Shown: positions 1 through 7,577 of the stretch, one piece after another
How the letters are laid out: every line of letters begins with the position of its first letter
Position numbering within the stretch: the first letter of the stretch is position 1
Assembly (NCBI GenBank): GCA_021778785.1
Contig: JAJYBX010000022.1
Span: forward strand, 1 to 11,931
Reading direction: 5' to 3'
Source: Acidobacteriota bacterium
GTDB lineage: Bacteria; Acidobacteriota; Holophagae; Holophagales; Holophagaceae
DNA length: 11,931 nucleotides
Position numbers and translations under genes: made by a program
The notes under the pieces: model-generated
Told to the model about the DNA's origin: nothing
The model's database searches: none
The model's input: only the letters and a program-made list of their open reading frames with translations

Positions 1-1428
1 GATCATCCCATTGTCCATGCGCGCCACCTTCTCGATGTAGCGGTTGGCGCCCACGGCGGTGACCGCAGGGGGCGGACCGAACCGCTGCAGTTCCACGGGG
101 CGGACCTCCTCCACCGCGTCCACCACCAATCCCGTGAAGACGCCGCCGATGGCCGTGATGAGGATGCGGGAGATGGAGGTGGCCTCCACCCGCTCGAGGC
201 CGAACCGCGTGCGCAGGTCCACCACGGGCATCACCTCGCCCCGGAGGTTGATGACGCCATCCACGAACTGCGGCGCCCGGGGCACCGGCGTGACCTGGCC
301 CACCATGATGATCTCGCGCACCTCGTGGAGGCGGAGGGCGTAGCTCTCCGGCCCCAGCCGGAAGACCACCAGTTCCATGGAGGGGACGGTCTCCTGGGCG
401 CGGGTGTCCGTCAGGCCGAGGCCCTGGCCCATGGCCGCGATCTTCTCCTGGTCGTCGCCGGTGATGATCTTCAGCACGTTGATGAGGCTCACCATGCGGC
501 CGGGCAGCAGGAGGATGCCCTCCAGGTGCTCCCGCTCCAGGTCGGAGAGGGTCTGGGGCGGAGGCAGGATCTGCTCCTCCTCCACCCGGAGGATCTCCTG
601 GATCTCGTCCACCACCACGCCGATCTTGGCGGCCCCGAACGAGAGCAGCACCACCATCTCCCGGCGGCGCTCCGCTTCCCCCTGCTCGATGGCCAGGATC
701 TCCGCGAGGTCCACCAGGGGCAGGACCTGATCACGCAGGCAGATCACCCCCAGCACGTATTCCGGAGCATCCGGCACCTTGGTGACGTTGGGCAGTTCGA
801 CGATCTCCTCCACCTGGTGGAGGGCGATGCCGAAGGACTCCGCCCCGAGGCGGAACGTCACATAGGGGTTGCCGTCCTCCTCGATCTCCTCGACGCTCTC
901 CTCGCCACCGCCCAGGGCGCCGGCCAGGTTGAGCTCGTCGAGCTGGCTGCGCCGGCTCAGCTCGGCGCTGTCCAGCAGCTTCTCCAGGTGGATCAGGGTG
1001 ATGAGCCGCGTGCCGACCGTCACCATGCCCGCCAGGTACTCGGCCCGGATGCCGGCCACGAGCGGGGGGGTCTCCCGCAGGGTGTGGTCCTCCAGCTTGA
1101 CCACCTCGGCCACGGAATCCACCTGGAGGCCCGTGGGCCCGGTGGCCATGCGCAACACGATGATGCGGGTCTTGGCGGTGGCCTCCTGGGGGGCCAGATG
1201 GAAACGGATGCGGCTGTCGATGACGGGGATGATGAGGCCCCGGAGGTTGATGACGCCGAGGATGAAGCTGGGGCTCCCGGGCACGGGGGTGACATCCGTC
1301 CGGTGGGTGATCTCCTGCACCCGGTCGATGTCCAGGCCGAATTCGACCCCGTCCAGGGTGAAGGTCACCAGCTGGCCGGAAGGGACCAGCTCGCTGGCCA
1401 GGAGGGCCTGGGAGGACTCGGCGGACAT
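1..1428 (-). CDS. Triple CheW-domain chemotaxis coupling protein (3' end outside window)
   Basis: Only the first 476 codons are present; the gene runs off the left edge. My translation shows three successive CheW-like (SH3-type) domains at about residues 18-152, 187-323 and 350-476, with no receiver, HPt or kinase domain so far. Domains 1 and 3 keep the hallmark GVINLRG loop (58-64 and 391-397), used by CheW to contact receptors and CheA. Domain 2 has GVICLRD (227-233) instead. CheW proteins link chemoreceptors to the CheA kinase in membrane arrays; a protein with several CheW units could bridge more than one partner. The ATG at 1428 lies 3 bases after the upstream cheZ stop, with AGAAGAAGGG in the cheZ end as ribosome site. 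It is the fourth gene of a chemotaxis operon read leftwards. CheV is unlikely unless a receiver follows beyond the edge. CheW identity is strong; the exact role is inferred. Confidence 0.9.
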   Translation of the reverse strand, partial: MSAESSQALLASELVPSGQLVTFTLDGVEFGLDIDRVQEITHRTDVTPVPGSPSFILGVINLRGLIIPVIDSRIRFHLAPQEATAKTRIIVLRMATGPTGLQVDSVAEVVKLEDHTLRETPPLVAGIRAEYLAGMVTVGTRLITLIHLEKLLDSAELSRRSQLDELNLAGALGGGEESVEEIEEDGNPYVTFRLGAESFGIALHQVEEIVELPNVTKVPDAPEYVLGVICLRDQVLPLVDLAEILAIEQGEAERRREMVVLLSFGAAKIGVVVDEIQEILRVEEEQILPPPQTLSDLEREHLEGILLLPGRMVSLINVLKIITGDDQEKIAAMGQGLGLTDTRAQETVPSMELVVFRLGPESYALRLHEVREIIMVGQVTPVPRAPQFVDGVINLRGEVMPVVDLRTRFGLERVEATSISRILITAIGGVFTGLVVDAVEEVRPVELQRFGPPPAVTAVGANRYIEKVARMDNGMI

Positions 1429-1431
1429 GGA

Positions 1432-2049
1432 TCAGCCCTTCTTCTGCGATTTGAAGGCCTCGATCACGGAATCCGCGTGGGCCTTGTTCTCGTCGGGGGT
1501 CGTGCCGGTCTGGGCGATGGTGTGGCTGATGGAGGCGCGTTCCGCATCGCTCTTCAGGCCCGTGCCCAGGAGGTCCACGATGTAGTCGTGGATCTGGCGC
1601 AGGTGGTGGACGATGCGCTCCAGCTTCTGGCGGGTGATGTCCTGGAACTGCATGAGATCCATGGCCTCGAAGACCTTGTCCTGGATCTCCTTTCCCGCGC
1701 TCATGACCTCGTGGATGGCCTGCTGGACCCCCGGGGACTGGGCCCCCTCGTGGCGCATCATGTCGGTGATGAGCTTCTGCTGGCGGGAGACGAGCTGGCT
1801 GATCATGTCCAGCTGGTCCATCACCTTGTTGGACTCCCGTTCGGTGACAGCGGTGACGGTGTCCAGCTCGGCGATCACATGGCCGCTGCCATCGGTGTGG
1901 GGTGCGGCCTGGGGCGCGGGGGCCACCGGCGCGGGCACCGGGGCTGGCGCGGCCACGGCCTCGGGGGCCGGAGCCGCCTTGGCCACCTTCGGCTTCTTGG
2001 GGGCCTTGCCCCCACCGGCGAGGAGGGCGTCGATTTCGGACTGGTCCAT
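1432..2049 (-). CDS. cheZ: CheZ-type CheY-P phosphatase with FliM-like N-terminal peptide
   Basis: A 205-residue protein that should dephosphorylate CheY-P in the cytoplasm and so end the motor signal. The helical core (about 55-165) carries FQDITRQ at 135-141. It matches the CheZ active-site motif, in which Asp (here D137) and Gln (here Q141) act on the aspartyl phosphate; E. coli CheZ has FQDLTGQ, with D143 and Q147. Residues 1-14 (MDQSEIDALLAGGG) resemble the N-terminus of FliM and FliY, the short helix that binds CheY-P. A flexible Ala/Pro/Lys linker follows at about 16-50. The C-terminal tail (VIEAFKSQKKG) does not resemble the acidic CheY-binding tail of E. coli CheZ, so the CheY tether may have moved to the N-terminus (inference). 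Length is normal (E. coli 214). The ATG at 2049 follows GGGAG, 9 bases after the cheY stop. Confidence 0.9.
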   Translation of the reverse strand: MDQSEIDALLAGGGKAPKKPKVAKAAPAPEAVAAPAPVPAPVAPAPQAAPHTDGSGHVIAELDTVTAVTERESNKVMDQLDMISQLVSRQQKLITDMMRHEGAQSPGVQQAIHEVMSAGKEIQDKVFEAMDLMQFQDITRQKLERIVHHLRQIHDYIVDLLGTGLKSDAERASISHTIAQTGTTPDENKAHADSVIEAFKSQKKG

Positions 2050-2058
2050 GGCTGCTCC

Positions 2059-2415
2059 CTACCCGAGGAGGGACTCGATCTTTTCCTTGAGCGTTTCCGG
2101 GGTGAATGGCTTCACCACGTAGTTGTTCACGCCGGCCTGCAGGGCCTCGACGATGTCCTCCTTGGCGGCGTTGGTCGTCACCATGAGGATGGGGATGGCG
2201 GGATTCTGGCCGCGCACCGCCTTGACGAACTCGAGGCCGTCCATCTCGGGCATGTTCCAGTCGGTGATGATCATCTCGACACCGCCCTGCCCCAGTTTCT
2301 CGAGGCCCGACTTGCCGTTCTCACCCTCCACCACGTCGGTGTAGCCGATGCGGGACAGGGTGTTGATGATGATGCGCCGCATCGTCGAGGAATCATCCAC
2401 GATGAGGATCTTCAC
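2059..2415 (-). CDS. cheY: CheY-type single-domain response regulator
   Basis: A 118-residue stand-alone receiver domain with no output domain, as in CheY, which carries the chemotaxis signal from CheA to the flagellar motor or another target. Expected residues are visible: acidic pair D7/D8, phospho-acceptor D52 in DWNMPEMDG (52-60), switch residue T80, and K102 in the KPF motif. The start is GTG at 2415, preceded by a strong AGGAGG site about 6 bases upstream. It sits between the pilZ-domain gene (37 bases upstream) and cheZ (9 bases downstream), so substrate and phosphatase are adjacent in one operon. Other single-domain regulators look alike, but the neighbours and the close match around D52 favour CheY. 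Confidence 0.93.
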   Translation of the reverse strand: MKILIVDDSSTMRRIIINTLSRIGYTDVVEGENGKSGLEKLGQGGVEMIITDWNMPEMDGLEFVKAVRGQNPAIPILMVTTNAAKEDIVEALQAGVNNYVVKPFTPETLKEKIESLLG

Positions 2416-2452
2416 GGGGGCCTCCTGGGTGGAAAGGTCGAGTCAGGTCGTG

Positions 2453-2845
2453 CTACTGGGGGGAGGAAGCCGAGGCTTCCACGAACTTCATCAGTGCTGC
2501 CAAGTCATCGGGGTAGACGTTCTGGAACTTGATCCCCAGCTCGAAGCCCCCCGGGTCCATCTGCTCCACCCGGACCACCATGCCCAGGGCCACCAGGGGG
2601 CGGCTGTCGGCCTCCTGGACGGGGCCGAAATGATTCTGGAAGCGGCCCCAGCCGGGGACCCGGATCTCCAGCTTGAGGAGGGTCCCCAGGGGGTAGGCCC
2701 GGGAGGACTCCAGCAGCAGGCCACCGACGGAGACGTCCTTGTAGCTGCTCTGGGAGGGGTCCTCCCCCTTGTGGAAGCTGAGCTCCTGGAAGCTCACGGT
2801 GGCCTCCAGGGGCATTCTTCGATACTGTCGGCGTTCCTGGGACAT
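2453..2845 (-). CDS. PilZ-domain protein, probable c-di-GMP receptor
   Basis: A 130-residue protein that is essentially one PilZ domain. The c-di-GMP signature is present in both parts: an arginine cluster ERRQYRR at 4-10 (RxxxR) near the N-terminus, and DVSVGG at 37-42 matching (D/N)xSxxG. The rest fits a beta barrel, ending with FELGIKF. PilZ proteins change conformation on binding cyclic di-GMP and pass this to motility, polysaccharide or transcription partners. It is the first gene of the leftward chemotaxis operon, suggesting that c-di-GMP input feeds into this pathway (inference). I chose the ATG at 2845, with GAGGAAG 7 bases upstream; the open frame extends much further back but only through non-coding and opposite-strand pyrR sequence. 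An ATG 8 codons upstream is a less likely alternative. Confidence 0.85.
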   Translation of the reverse strand: MSQERRQYRRMPLEATVSFQELSFHKGEDPSQSSYKDVSVGGLLLESSRAYPLGTLLKLEIRVPGWGRFQNHFGPVQEADSRPLVALGMVVRVEQMDPGGFELGIKFQNVYPDDLAALMKFVEASASSPQ

Positions 2846-2905
2846 GCGGGGCTTCCTCAGGAGGGGCATCGGAGGGGCGCGGTCCCGACTTGAATCCTGC
2901 ACCGG

Positions 2906-2934
2906 GCCTGTCCCGGGCCAGGCTGGGCTAGAAT
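2906..2934. promoter_or_regulatory. Possible operator palindrome with nearby -10-like element
   Basis: The 131-base divergent gap between the pilZ-domain gene and pyrR holds an 18-bp near-palindrome at 2906-2923 (GCCTGTCCCGGGCCAGGC, 8 of 9 pairs matching). It is followed at 2929-2934 by TAGAAT, which resembles a rightward -10 box. No good -35 box stands 17 bases before it, so the palindrome would cover the -35 position. The place suits control of pyrR or of both directions, but GC-rich DNA gives such palindromes by chance and no known operator is recognised. Confidence 0.25.
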
Positions 2935-2945
2935 CTCCTGGATAC

Positions 2946-2964
2946 GCGCCCCCCGCCAGGGCGC
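2946..2964 (+). promoter_or_regulatory. Hairpin just upstream of the pyrR ribosome site
   Basis: GCGCCC (2946-2951) can pair with GGGCGC (2959-2964) around a 7-base loop, ending 4 bases before the GGAGG ribosome site (2969-2973) of pyrR. PyrR proteins bind pyr mRNA leaders in Bacillus and Mycobacterium, so a leader structure here would make sense. There is no terminator T-run, so this is not a Bacillus-style attenuator. The bases across the ribosome site (GAGGTT) match only part of the known PyrR-binding loop consensus. Treat as a possible translation-control element. Confidence 0.25.
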
Positions 2965-2977
2965 CCCCGGAGGTTCC

Positions 2978-3519
2978 ATGCCCGCTGCCCCAGGCCCCTG
3001 CCCCATGGACTCCGGCCAGATGGAGGCGGTCCTCCGTCGCCTGGCCGGTGAGCTGGTGGCCCAGCTCCAGCCCGGGGAGGAGGTTGTCCTGCTGGGCATC
3101 CGCTCCCGGGGCCTGCCCCTGGCCGAGCGCCTGGGCACCCTGCTCCAGGCGGTCCTGGGGGGGCCCGTGCCCGTGGGGGCCCTGGACATCACCCTCTACC
3201 GGGACGACCTCACGGAGATGGTGGGCAGCCCCATCGTCCGGCCCACGGAGATCCCCTTCACCCTGAAGGACCGCACCGTGGTGCTGGTGGACGACGTGCT
3301 CTACACCGGCCGCACGGTCCGTGCCGCCCTGGACGCCCTGCTCGACCATGGCCGGCCCCGGCGGGTGCTGCTGCTGGTCCTGGCGGACCGGGGCGGCCGG
3401 GAACTGCCCATCCAGGCCGACTTCGCCGGCATCCGGGTGGACGTGGCCAAGGGCGAGCGGGTGGCCGTGCGCGTGCGCGAGATCGACGGCGAGGACCGCG
3501 TGACCGTGGAGGCCTGCTG

Positions 3520-3520
<1 letters not shown>
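2978..3520 (+). CDS. pyrR: PyrR bifunctional pyr regulator / uracil phosphoribosyltransferase
   Basis: A 180-residue type I phosphoribosyltransferase-fold protein matching PyrR in length and landmarks: [13 protein letters not shown] (40-52), [11 protein letters not shown] (68-78), and the PRPP-binding loop [13 protein letters not shown] (101-113). PyrR senses UMP/UTP and PRPP and binds pyrimidine mRNA to reduce expression of pyr genes; many also have uracil phosphoribosyltransferase activity, making UMP from uracil and PRPP. The ATG at 2978 has GGAGG 5 bases upstream; a second in-frame ATG at residue 10 is less well placed, though residues 1-9 look like a non-conserved extension. The stop overlaps the pyrB start by one base (TGATG), so the two are translationally coupled. 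The product is cytoplasmic. Which RNA it binds here is unknown. Confidence 0.95.
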
Positions 3521-4478
<958 letters not shown>

Positions 4479-4479
<1 letters not shown>

Positions 4480-4982
4480 TGGCCCTTCCGGCCGAGCGGA
4501 TTCTCCATGCCATCCTCGTCTTGCGGGGCGAACGGGTGCTGTTGGATTCGGACCTGGCGGCCCTTTACGGTGTCGAGACCCGGGCCCTCGTCCAGGCCGT
4601 CAAGCGGAATGCCGGGCGATTCCCGGACGATTTCATGTTCCAGCTCACCGCCCAGGAGTGGGCCGACTTGAAATCACAGACTGTGATCTCAAGTTCCTGG
4701 GGGGGGCGCAGGATCCCGCCCTACGCCTTCACCGAACTGGGCGTGGCCATGCTTTCCAGCGTCCTCAACAGCGAGCGGGCCATCCAGGCCAACATCGCCA
4801 TCATGCGGGCCTTCACCCAGCTCCGGAGCATGCTGGCATCCCATTCCGACCTCGCCCGCAAGCTGGAGGCCCTGGAAAAGAAATACGACGGGCAGTTCCG
4901 CGTCGTCTTCCAGGCTCTCCGGGACCTGATGGAACCACCTCTGCCTCCGAAGAAACCCATCGGCTTCCAGCCGAAAAGGTAG
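4479..4982 (+). CDS. ORF6N-domain protein
   Basis: A complete 167-residue protein with a textbook ORF6N domain at about 5-95: [20 protein letters not shown] (15-34), [17 protein letters not shown] (41-57), LKSQ (64-67), WGGRR (74-78) and [22 protein letters not shown] (81-102). A helical, probably coiled-coil stretch (about 105-150) and a Pro/Lys tail ending KKPIGF (158-163) follow. ORF6N/KilA-N-related domains occur in large DNA viruses, phages and mobile elements and are thought to bind DNA; the cellular role of the many chromosomal copies is unknown. The ATG at 4479 overlaps the pyrB stop (TGATG), and the length fits the family, so this start is probably right. A strong palindrome lies inside the gene at 4666-4694. 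Being coupled to a housekeeping pyrimidine gene is odd for an element-associated family. The role here (regulator, element remnant, toxin-like) cannot be told from sequence. Confidence 0.9.
4666..4694. repeat. 13-bp inverted repeat inside the ORF6N gene
   Basis: Left arm ACTTGAAATCACA (4666-4678) and right arm TGTGATCTCAAGT (4682-4694) are reverse complements except for one A-C mismatch, around a 3-base GAC centre. The stretch encodes the LKSQTVIS segment just before the WGGRR motif and uses AT-richer codons than its surroundings. It could form an RNA hairpin or a dimeric protein-binding site, or could result from the residues encoded. Position and pairing are directly seen; function is unknown. 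Confidence 0.8.
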
Positions 4983-4985
4983 CCC

Positions 4986-5483
4986 ATGGCCGCCCCCGTC
5001 GAGATCCTCTCCCGCCTGCTCTGGCTCCGCGATGCCGCGGCCATCCCGGACACGGCCCTGGCGGACCAGCTGGGCCTCGAGACCAAGGCCCTGGCCGCCC
5101 TGGTGCAGGCCCACCCCGACCGCTTCCCGGAGACCCTGGTCTTCCACCTCACCGCCGAGGAGCGGCAGCGGATTCCCGAGGCGCCGGTGCTCGCCTTCAC
5201 GGAGGCCGGGGCCGCCCTGCTCACCGGCCTGGTGCCCGGGAAGGAGGCGGCCCTCCTCGTCCTCCTGCCCGCCTTCGCCGAGGTCCGGCACCTCCTCACC
5301 GCCCAGGCGGAGCTCTCCATCCGCGTGACGGCCCTGGAGCAGAAACTCGAGATGGTCTTGAAGGTCCTCCAGGGCGAGGAGGTGGAGGGCGCCCCCCGGG
5401 AACGGCCCATCGGCTTCGTCACCGAGGCGGACCTGCCCCATGGCCTGAAGGCCCGGGACCGGGCGGGGAAGGGCCGGCCGTGA
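4986..5483 (+). CDS. Diverged ORF6N-like protein, tandem paralogue of the preceding gene
   Basis: A 165-residue protein that aligns along its whole length with the preceding ORF6N protein. Corresponding pieces are ILSRLLWLRD / [27 protein letters not shown] / [31 protein letters not shown] / [28 protein letters not shown] / [14 protein letters not shown], and a shared final PIGF. The segment holding LKSQ...WGGRR is lost and replaced by a short IPEAPV link (63-68), so the central domain is shorter and probably altered in binding. A helix-rich part with a likely coiled coil (about 105-130) remains. Start ATG at 4986 is 3 bases after the upstream stop, with an AAAAGG-like site. Codon use is as GC-rich as the host genes, suggesting long residence. 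I infer duplication followed by divergence; one partner may modulate the other, for example by forming mixed oligomers. The function is unknown. Confidence 0.75.
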   Translation: MAAPVEILSRLLWLRDAAAIPDTALADQLGLETKALAALVQAHPDRFPETLVFHLTAEERQRIPEAPVLAFTEAGAALLTGLVPGKEAALLVLLPAFAEVRHLLTAQAELSIRVTALEQKLEMVLKVLQGEEVEGAPRERPIGFVTEADLPHGLKARDRAGKGRP

Positions 5484-5776
5484 GCCAGGCCGAGGACGCG
5501 GAACTGACCCGGGAGCTGGAGGCCATCATGGCCGCCAAGACCCGGGCCCAGCGGGTGTCCTGGGCCTGGTTCGCCCTGGCCCTGGCGGCGATCCTGACGG
5601 CCTTCCTCGCCCCCCGCCACCCCGCGGCCCTCCTCGGCGAGGCCGCCCTGCTGGCCGTAGCCCTCTGGCAGGGCGGCCGCGCCCACCTGCAGGCCGACGC
5701 CTTGCGCAACCAGGCCATGGAGAAGATCCTGGCCGAGGCCTTCCGCCGCGAGCGCCAAAAAAACACTGAACCTTAA
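5480..5776 (+). CDS. Small two-helix membrane protein, unknown function
   Basis: A 98-residue protein starting with GTG at 5480, whose first four bases (GTGA) overlap the stop of the preceding gene; GGAAGG lies upstream. The N-terminus (1-24) is charged and helical. Two hydrophobic segments at about 27-44 and 47-64 are split by APRHP and look like a membrane hairpin, and the C-terminus (about 68-98) is a charged amphipathic helix. No family is recognised. The frame stays open far upstream, but that part lies over the two ORF6N genes in another frame and does not look real. The last codons (AAA AAC ACT GAA CCT) are AT-rich, marking the start of the composition change into the next gene, so the native C-terminus may have been altered there. 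Coupling suggests co-expression with the ORF6N pair. Confidence 0.65.
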   Translation: MSQAEDAELTRELEAIMAAKTRAQRVSWAWFALALAAILTAFLAPRHPAALLGEAALLAVALWQGGRAHLQADALRNQAMEKILAEAFRRERQKNTEP

Positions 5777-5789
5777 TCTATGCAACAAC

Positions 5790-5797
5790 AATCATGA
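5790..5797. repeat. Left copy of 8-bp direct repeat flanking the AT-rich island
   Basis: AATCATGA here is repeated exactly at 7577-7584. The two copies bracket the DUF262 gene; the right copy contains the gpmI start codon. This could be a target-site duplication, or chance in AT-rich DNA. Confidence 0.4.
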
Positions 5798-5826
5798 GCA
5801 TTAAGCGTTTTAAAAGGAGCTTGTAA
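5794..5826 (+). other. Possible 10-codon leader ORF overlapping the DUF262 start
   Basis: ATG at 5794 opens a 10-codon frame (MSIKRFKRSL) whose TAA overlaps the DUF262 ATG by one base (TAATG). Its own upstream lacks a ribosome site, while the DUF262 ribosome site AAGGAG (5814-5819) lies within it. It may couple translation of the DUF262 gene to upstream ribosomes, or be accidental. Confidence 0.2.
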
Positions 5827-7577
5827 TGCCTCAATTGCCGTTAAAAGAGCTTCTTGACAAGGCACACAACGGCAAGCTTGTTTTGCCAGAATTTCAACGT
5901 GAATTCGTCTGGAAGCCATCTGACGTCTTAAAACTTCTCTCTTCTCTGCTAAATAATTACCCCATTGGGGGTCTATTATTCATGGAAAACAATGCGGGTT
6001 ATGCATATCAATCATTAGATGGTGCACCAGATGTAACAAATTCAACAGAGGCCAATAAAGATTTGGTCCTAATTTTAGATGGTCAACAACGTATAACAAG
6101 CTGTTATAGAGCATTTATCAACTCAATAACGAGTACAAAAAATCCAGGGCGTTATTACTTTGATTTTGAAAAATATTCTGCTCTTAACACAAATGAAAGA
6201 TCAGAAATCGAGGGTTCAAGAGTAGAGGAGTTTTTAACGTTCAAACCAAAGAAAGAAGTGGAACAAAAAATAAAAACCTCCGCCGACGAAATGAGCCTCG
6301 GGCTTTTTCCATTAGATATTATACTCGGGTATCCCCGTGGAACCGACTACAGCAAATGGCTTTCTGATTACTCTTTTTCCAAATCGAATGGAGAAAAATT
6401 AGAATTTGGTCGGCGATCAAACATCCAGGCAGAATTTATTAAAAAATTTATCGAACGAATAACTGGGTATCAAGTTCATTATGAAGAAATTAGGCGTGAT
6501 GCATCATCTGAAGTCATCTGCACAGTTTTTGAGACCATCAACACAACTGGAAAACGACTAACCGTTTTTGATCTTCTTGTTGCGAGATGCTACGCCAAAG
6601 GCCTCAAGCTAAGAGAAGAACTGCTATCGGCAATCGAAGAAAATGTTTATATTAATCATTTTGATCCCGAGGGAGAAGAGATTTGCCCGATAGCGCTGCC
6701 CAAGATAATAGCTTTAATGGATAACCGTCAATGCAAACGATCCGAGCTGTTAACCCTTCCAGCCGAGATTATTCAGTTGCAATGGGGGAAAGCTGTTGCA
6801 GCCCTAGAGTCGGCTCTACAGCTATTATCCACACAGCTTGGTGCAGTATCTCTTAGATTTATCCCGCAAAAGGACATTATTCCACCCTTAGCCGTAATAA
6901 CAAGCCATAAAAAATGGATTGGGAATGAGCCGCAGGTTAAAAAACTAAAAAAATGGTACTGGAGATGCATATTTTCCTCTTACTTTTCAGGTTCCCCTGA
7001 TTCCAGCACGGTTCGAACTGTCAAAGAATGGACGGATGATTCAGGGTGGCTAGATAATGATACAAACGAACCTGAGGTCGTTAAAAATTTCAGCTTCTTC
7101 GACAACATCCTCGATGATGTAGCCAGAGTAGATAATTCCATATATCTAGGAATAATGTCTTCTATACTTTCCACATCTCCGTGTGATTTTGGCAAAGATC
7201 GAACCCTTGTTGGAAGCGGAAATCAAGCTTCATGGAACTCTATAGAAGATCACCATATTTATCCCAAAGGTCTCTTGGCATCGCATGGGATTAAAGGCGA
7301 AGAAGCCAATCAAATATCAAACAGAACACCCATTTTACAAGAAACAAATCAAATAATTAAAAACAAAGCTCCTGATTATTACCTAAAAGATACTTCGATT
7401 TGTAAAATAGCAATAAACAATAACGATCTTCAAAAGCATTTGATCGACTGCGATATAATTTCAACCCCATTCAGTAAAGATATCTATAAACAGTTCATCA
7501 ACTCAAGAAAGCAATTGCTTATCGGTAGGATTGTACGACTTGTGGAGCAGGACCCAATCACCTCTGGGGATGAATAA
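5826..7577 (+). CDS. DUF262 + HNH (GmrSD-like) protein, putative defence nuclease
   Basis: A complete 583-residue protein. The N-terminal DUF262 domain shows LVLPEFQREFVW (18-29), LLNNYPIGGLLF (41-52), DGQQRITS (85-92) and VFETINTTGKRLTVFDLL (234-251), all hallmarks of this ParB/Srx-like nucleotide-binding fold. After a helical middle with WYWRCIFSSYFSGS (377-390), the C-terminal part has EDHHIYPKG (474-482), NR (499-500) and NKAPDYY (513-519), matching an HNH/DUF1524-type nuclease with H477 as likely catalytic residue. Relatives such as GmrSD cut modified phage DNA, with NTP hydrolysis by the DUF262 half; others of this architecture are poorly characterised. Start ATG at 5826 has AAGGAG 6 bases before it. 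No methyltransferase or specificity gene lies beside it, so a stand-alone modification-dependent or abortive system is the likely guess (inference). All key motifs are intact. The low GC marks it as acquired. Confidence 0.88.
   Translation: MPQLPLKELLDKAHNGKLVLPEFQREFVWKPSDVLKLLSSLLNNYPIGGLLFMENNAGYAYQSLDGAPDVTNSTEANKDLVLILDGQQRITSCYRAFINSITSTKNPGRYYFDFEKYSALNTNERSEIEGSRVEEFLTFKPKKEVEQKIKTSADEMSLGLFPLDIILGYPRGTDYSKWLSDYSFSKSNGEKLEFGRRSNIQAEFIKKFIERITGYQVHYEEIRRDASSEVICTVFETINTTGKRLTVFDLLVARCYAKGLKLREELLSAIEENVYINHFDPEGEEICPIALPKIIALMDNRQCKRSELLTLPAEIIQLQWGKAVAALESALQLLSTQLGAVSLRFIPQKDIIPPLAVITSHKKWIGNEPQVKKLKKWYWRCIFSSYFSGSPDSSTVRTVKEWTDDSGWLDNDTNEPEVVKNFSFFDNILDDVARVDNSIYLGIMSSILSTSPCDFGKDRTLVGSGNQASWNSIEDHHIYPKGLLASHGIKGEEANQISNRTPILQETNQIIKNKAPDYYLKDTSICKIAINNNDLQKHLIDCDIISTPFSKDIYKQFINSRKQLLIGRIVRLVEQDPITSGDE

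Noticed and set aside
325..2532. A 735-codon open frame on the plus strand across the chemotaxis genes
   Set aside because: It runs antisense to four well-recognised genes and has a His/Gly/Leu/Asp-rich composition typical of the shadow frame of GC-rich coding DNA; no domain is recognisable.
2846..3349. Upstream extension of the PilZ protein frame to 298 residues
   Set aside because: The extension is antisense to the start of pyrR and unlike any domain; the ATG at 2845 has a good ribosome site just before the PilZ arginine motif.
4658..5479. Upstream extension of the small membrane protein frame
   Set aside because: This part is Arg/Pro/Gly-rich and overlaps the two ORF6N genes out of frame; the GTG at 5480 with its GTGA overlap explains the gene better.
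5773..5805. Short inverted repeat CTTAAT / ATTAAG before the DUF262 gene
   Set aside because: Six-base arms (5772-5777 and 5800-5805) 22 bases apart in AT-rich DNA are expected by chance, and no promoter boxes with proper spacing accompany them.
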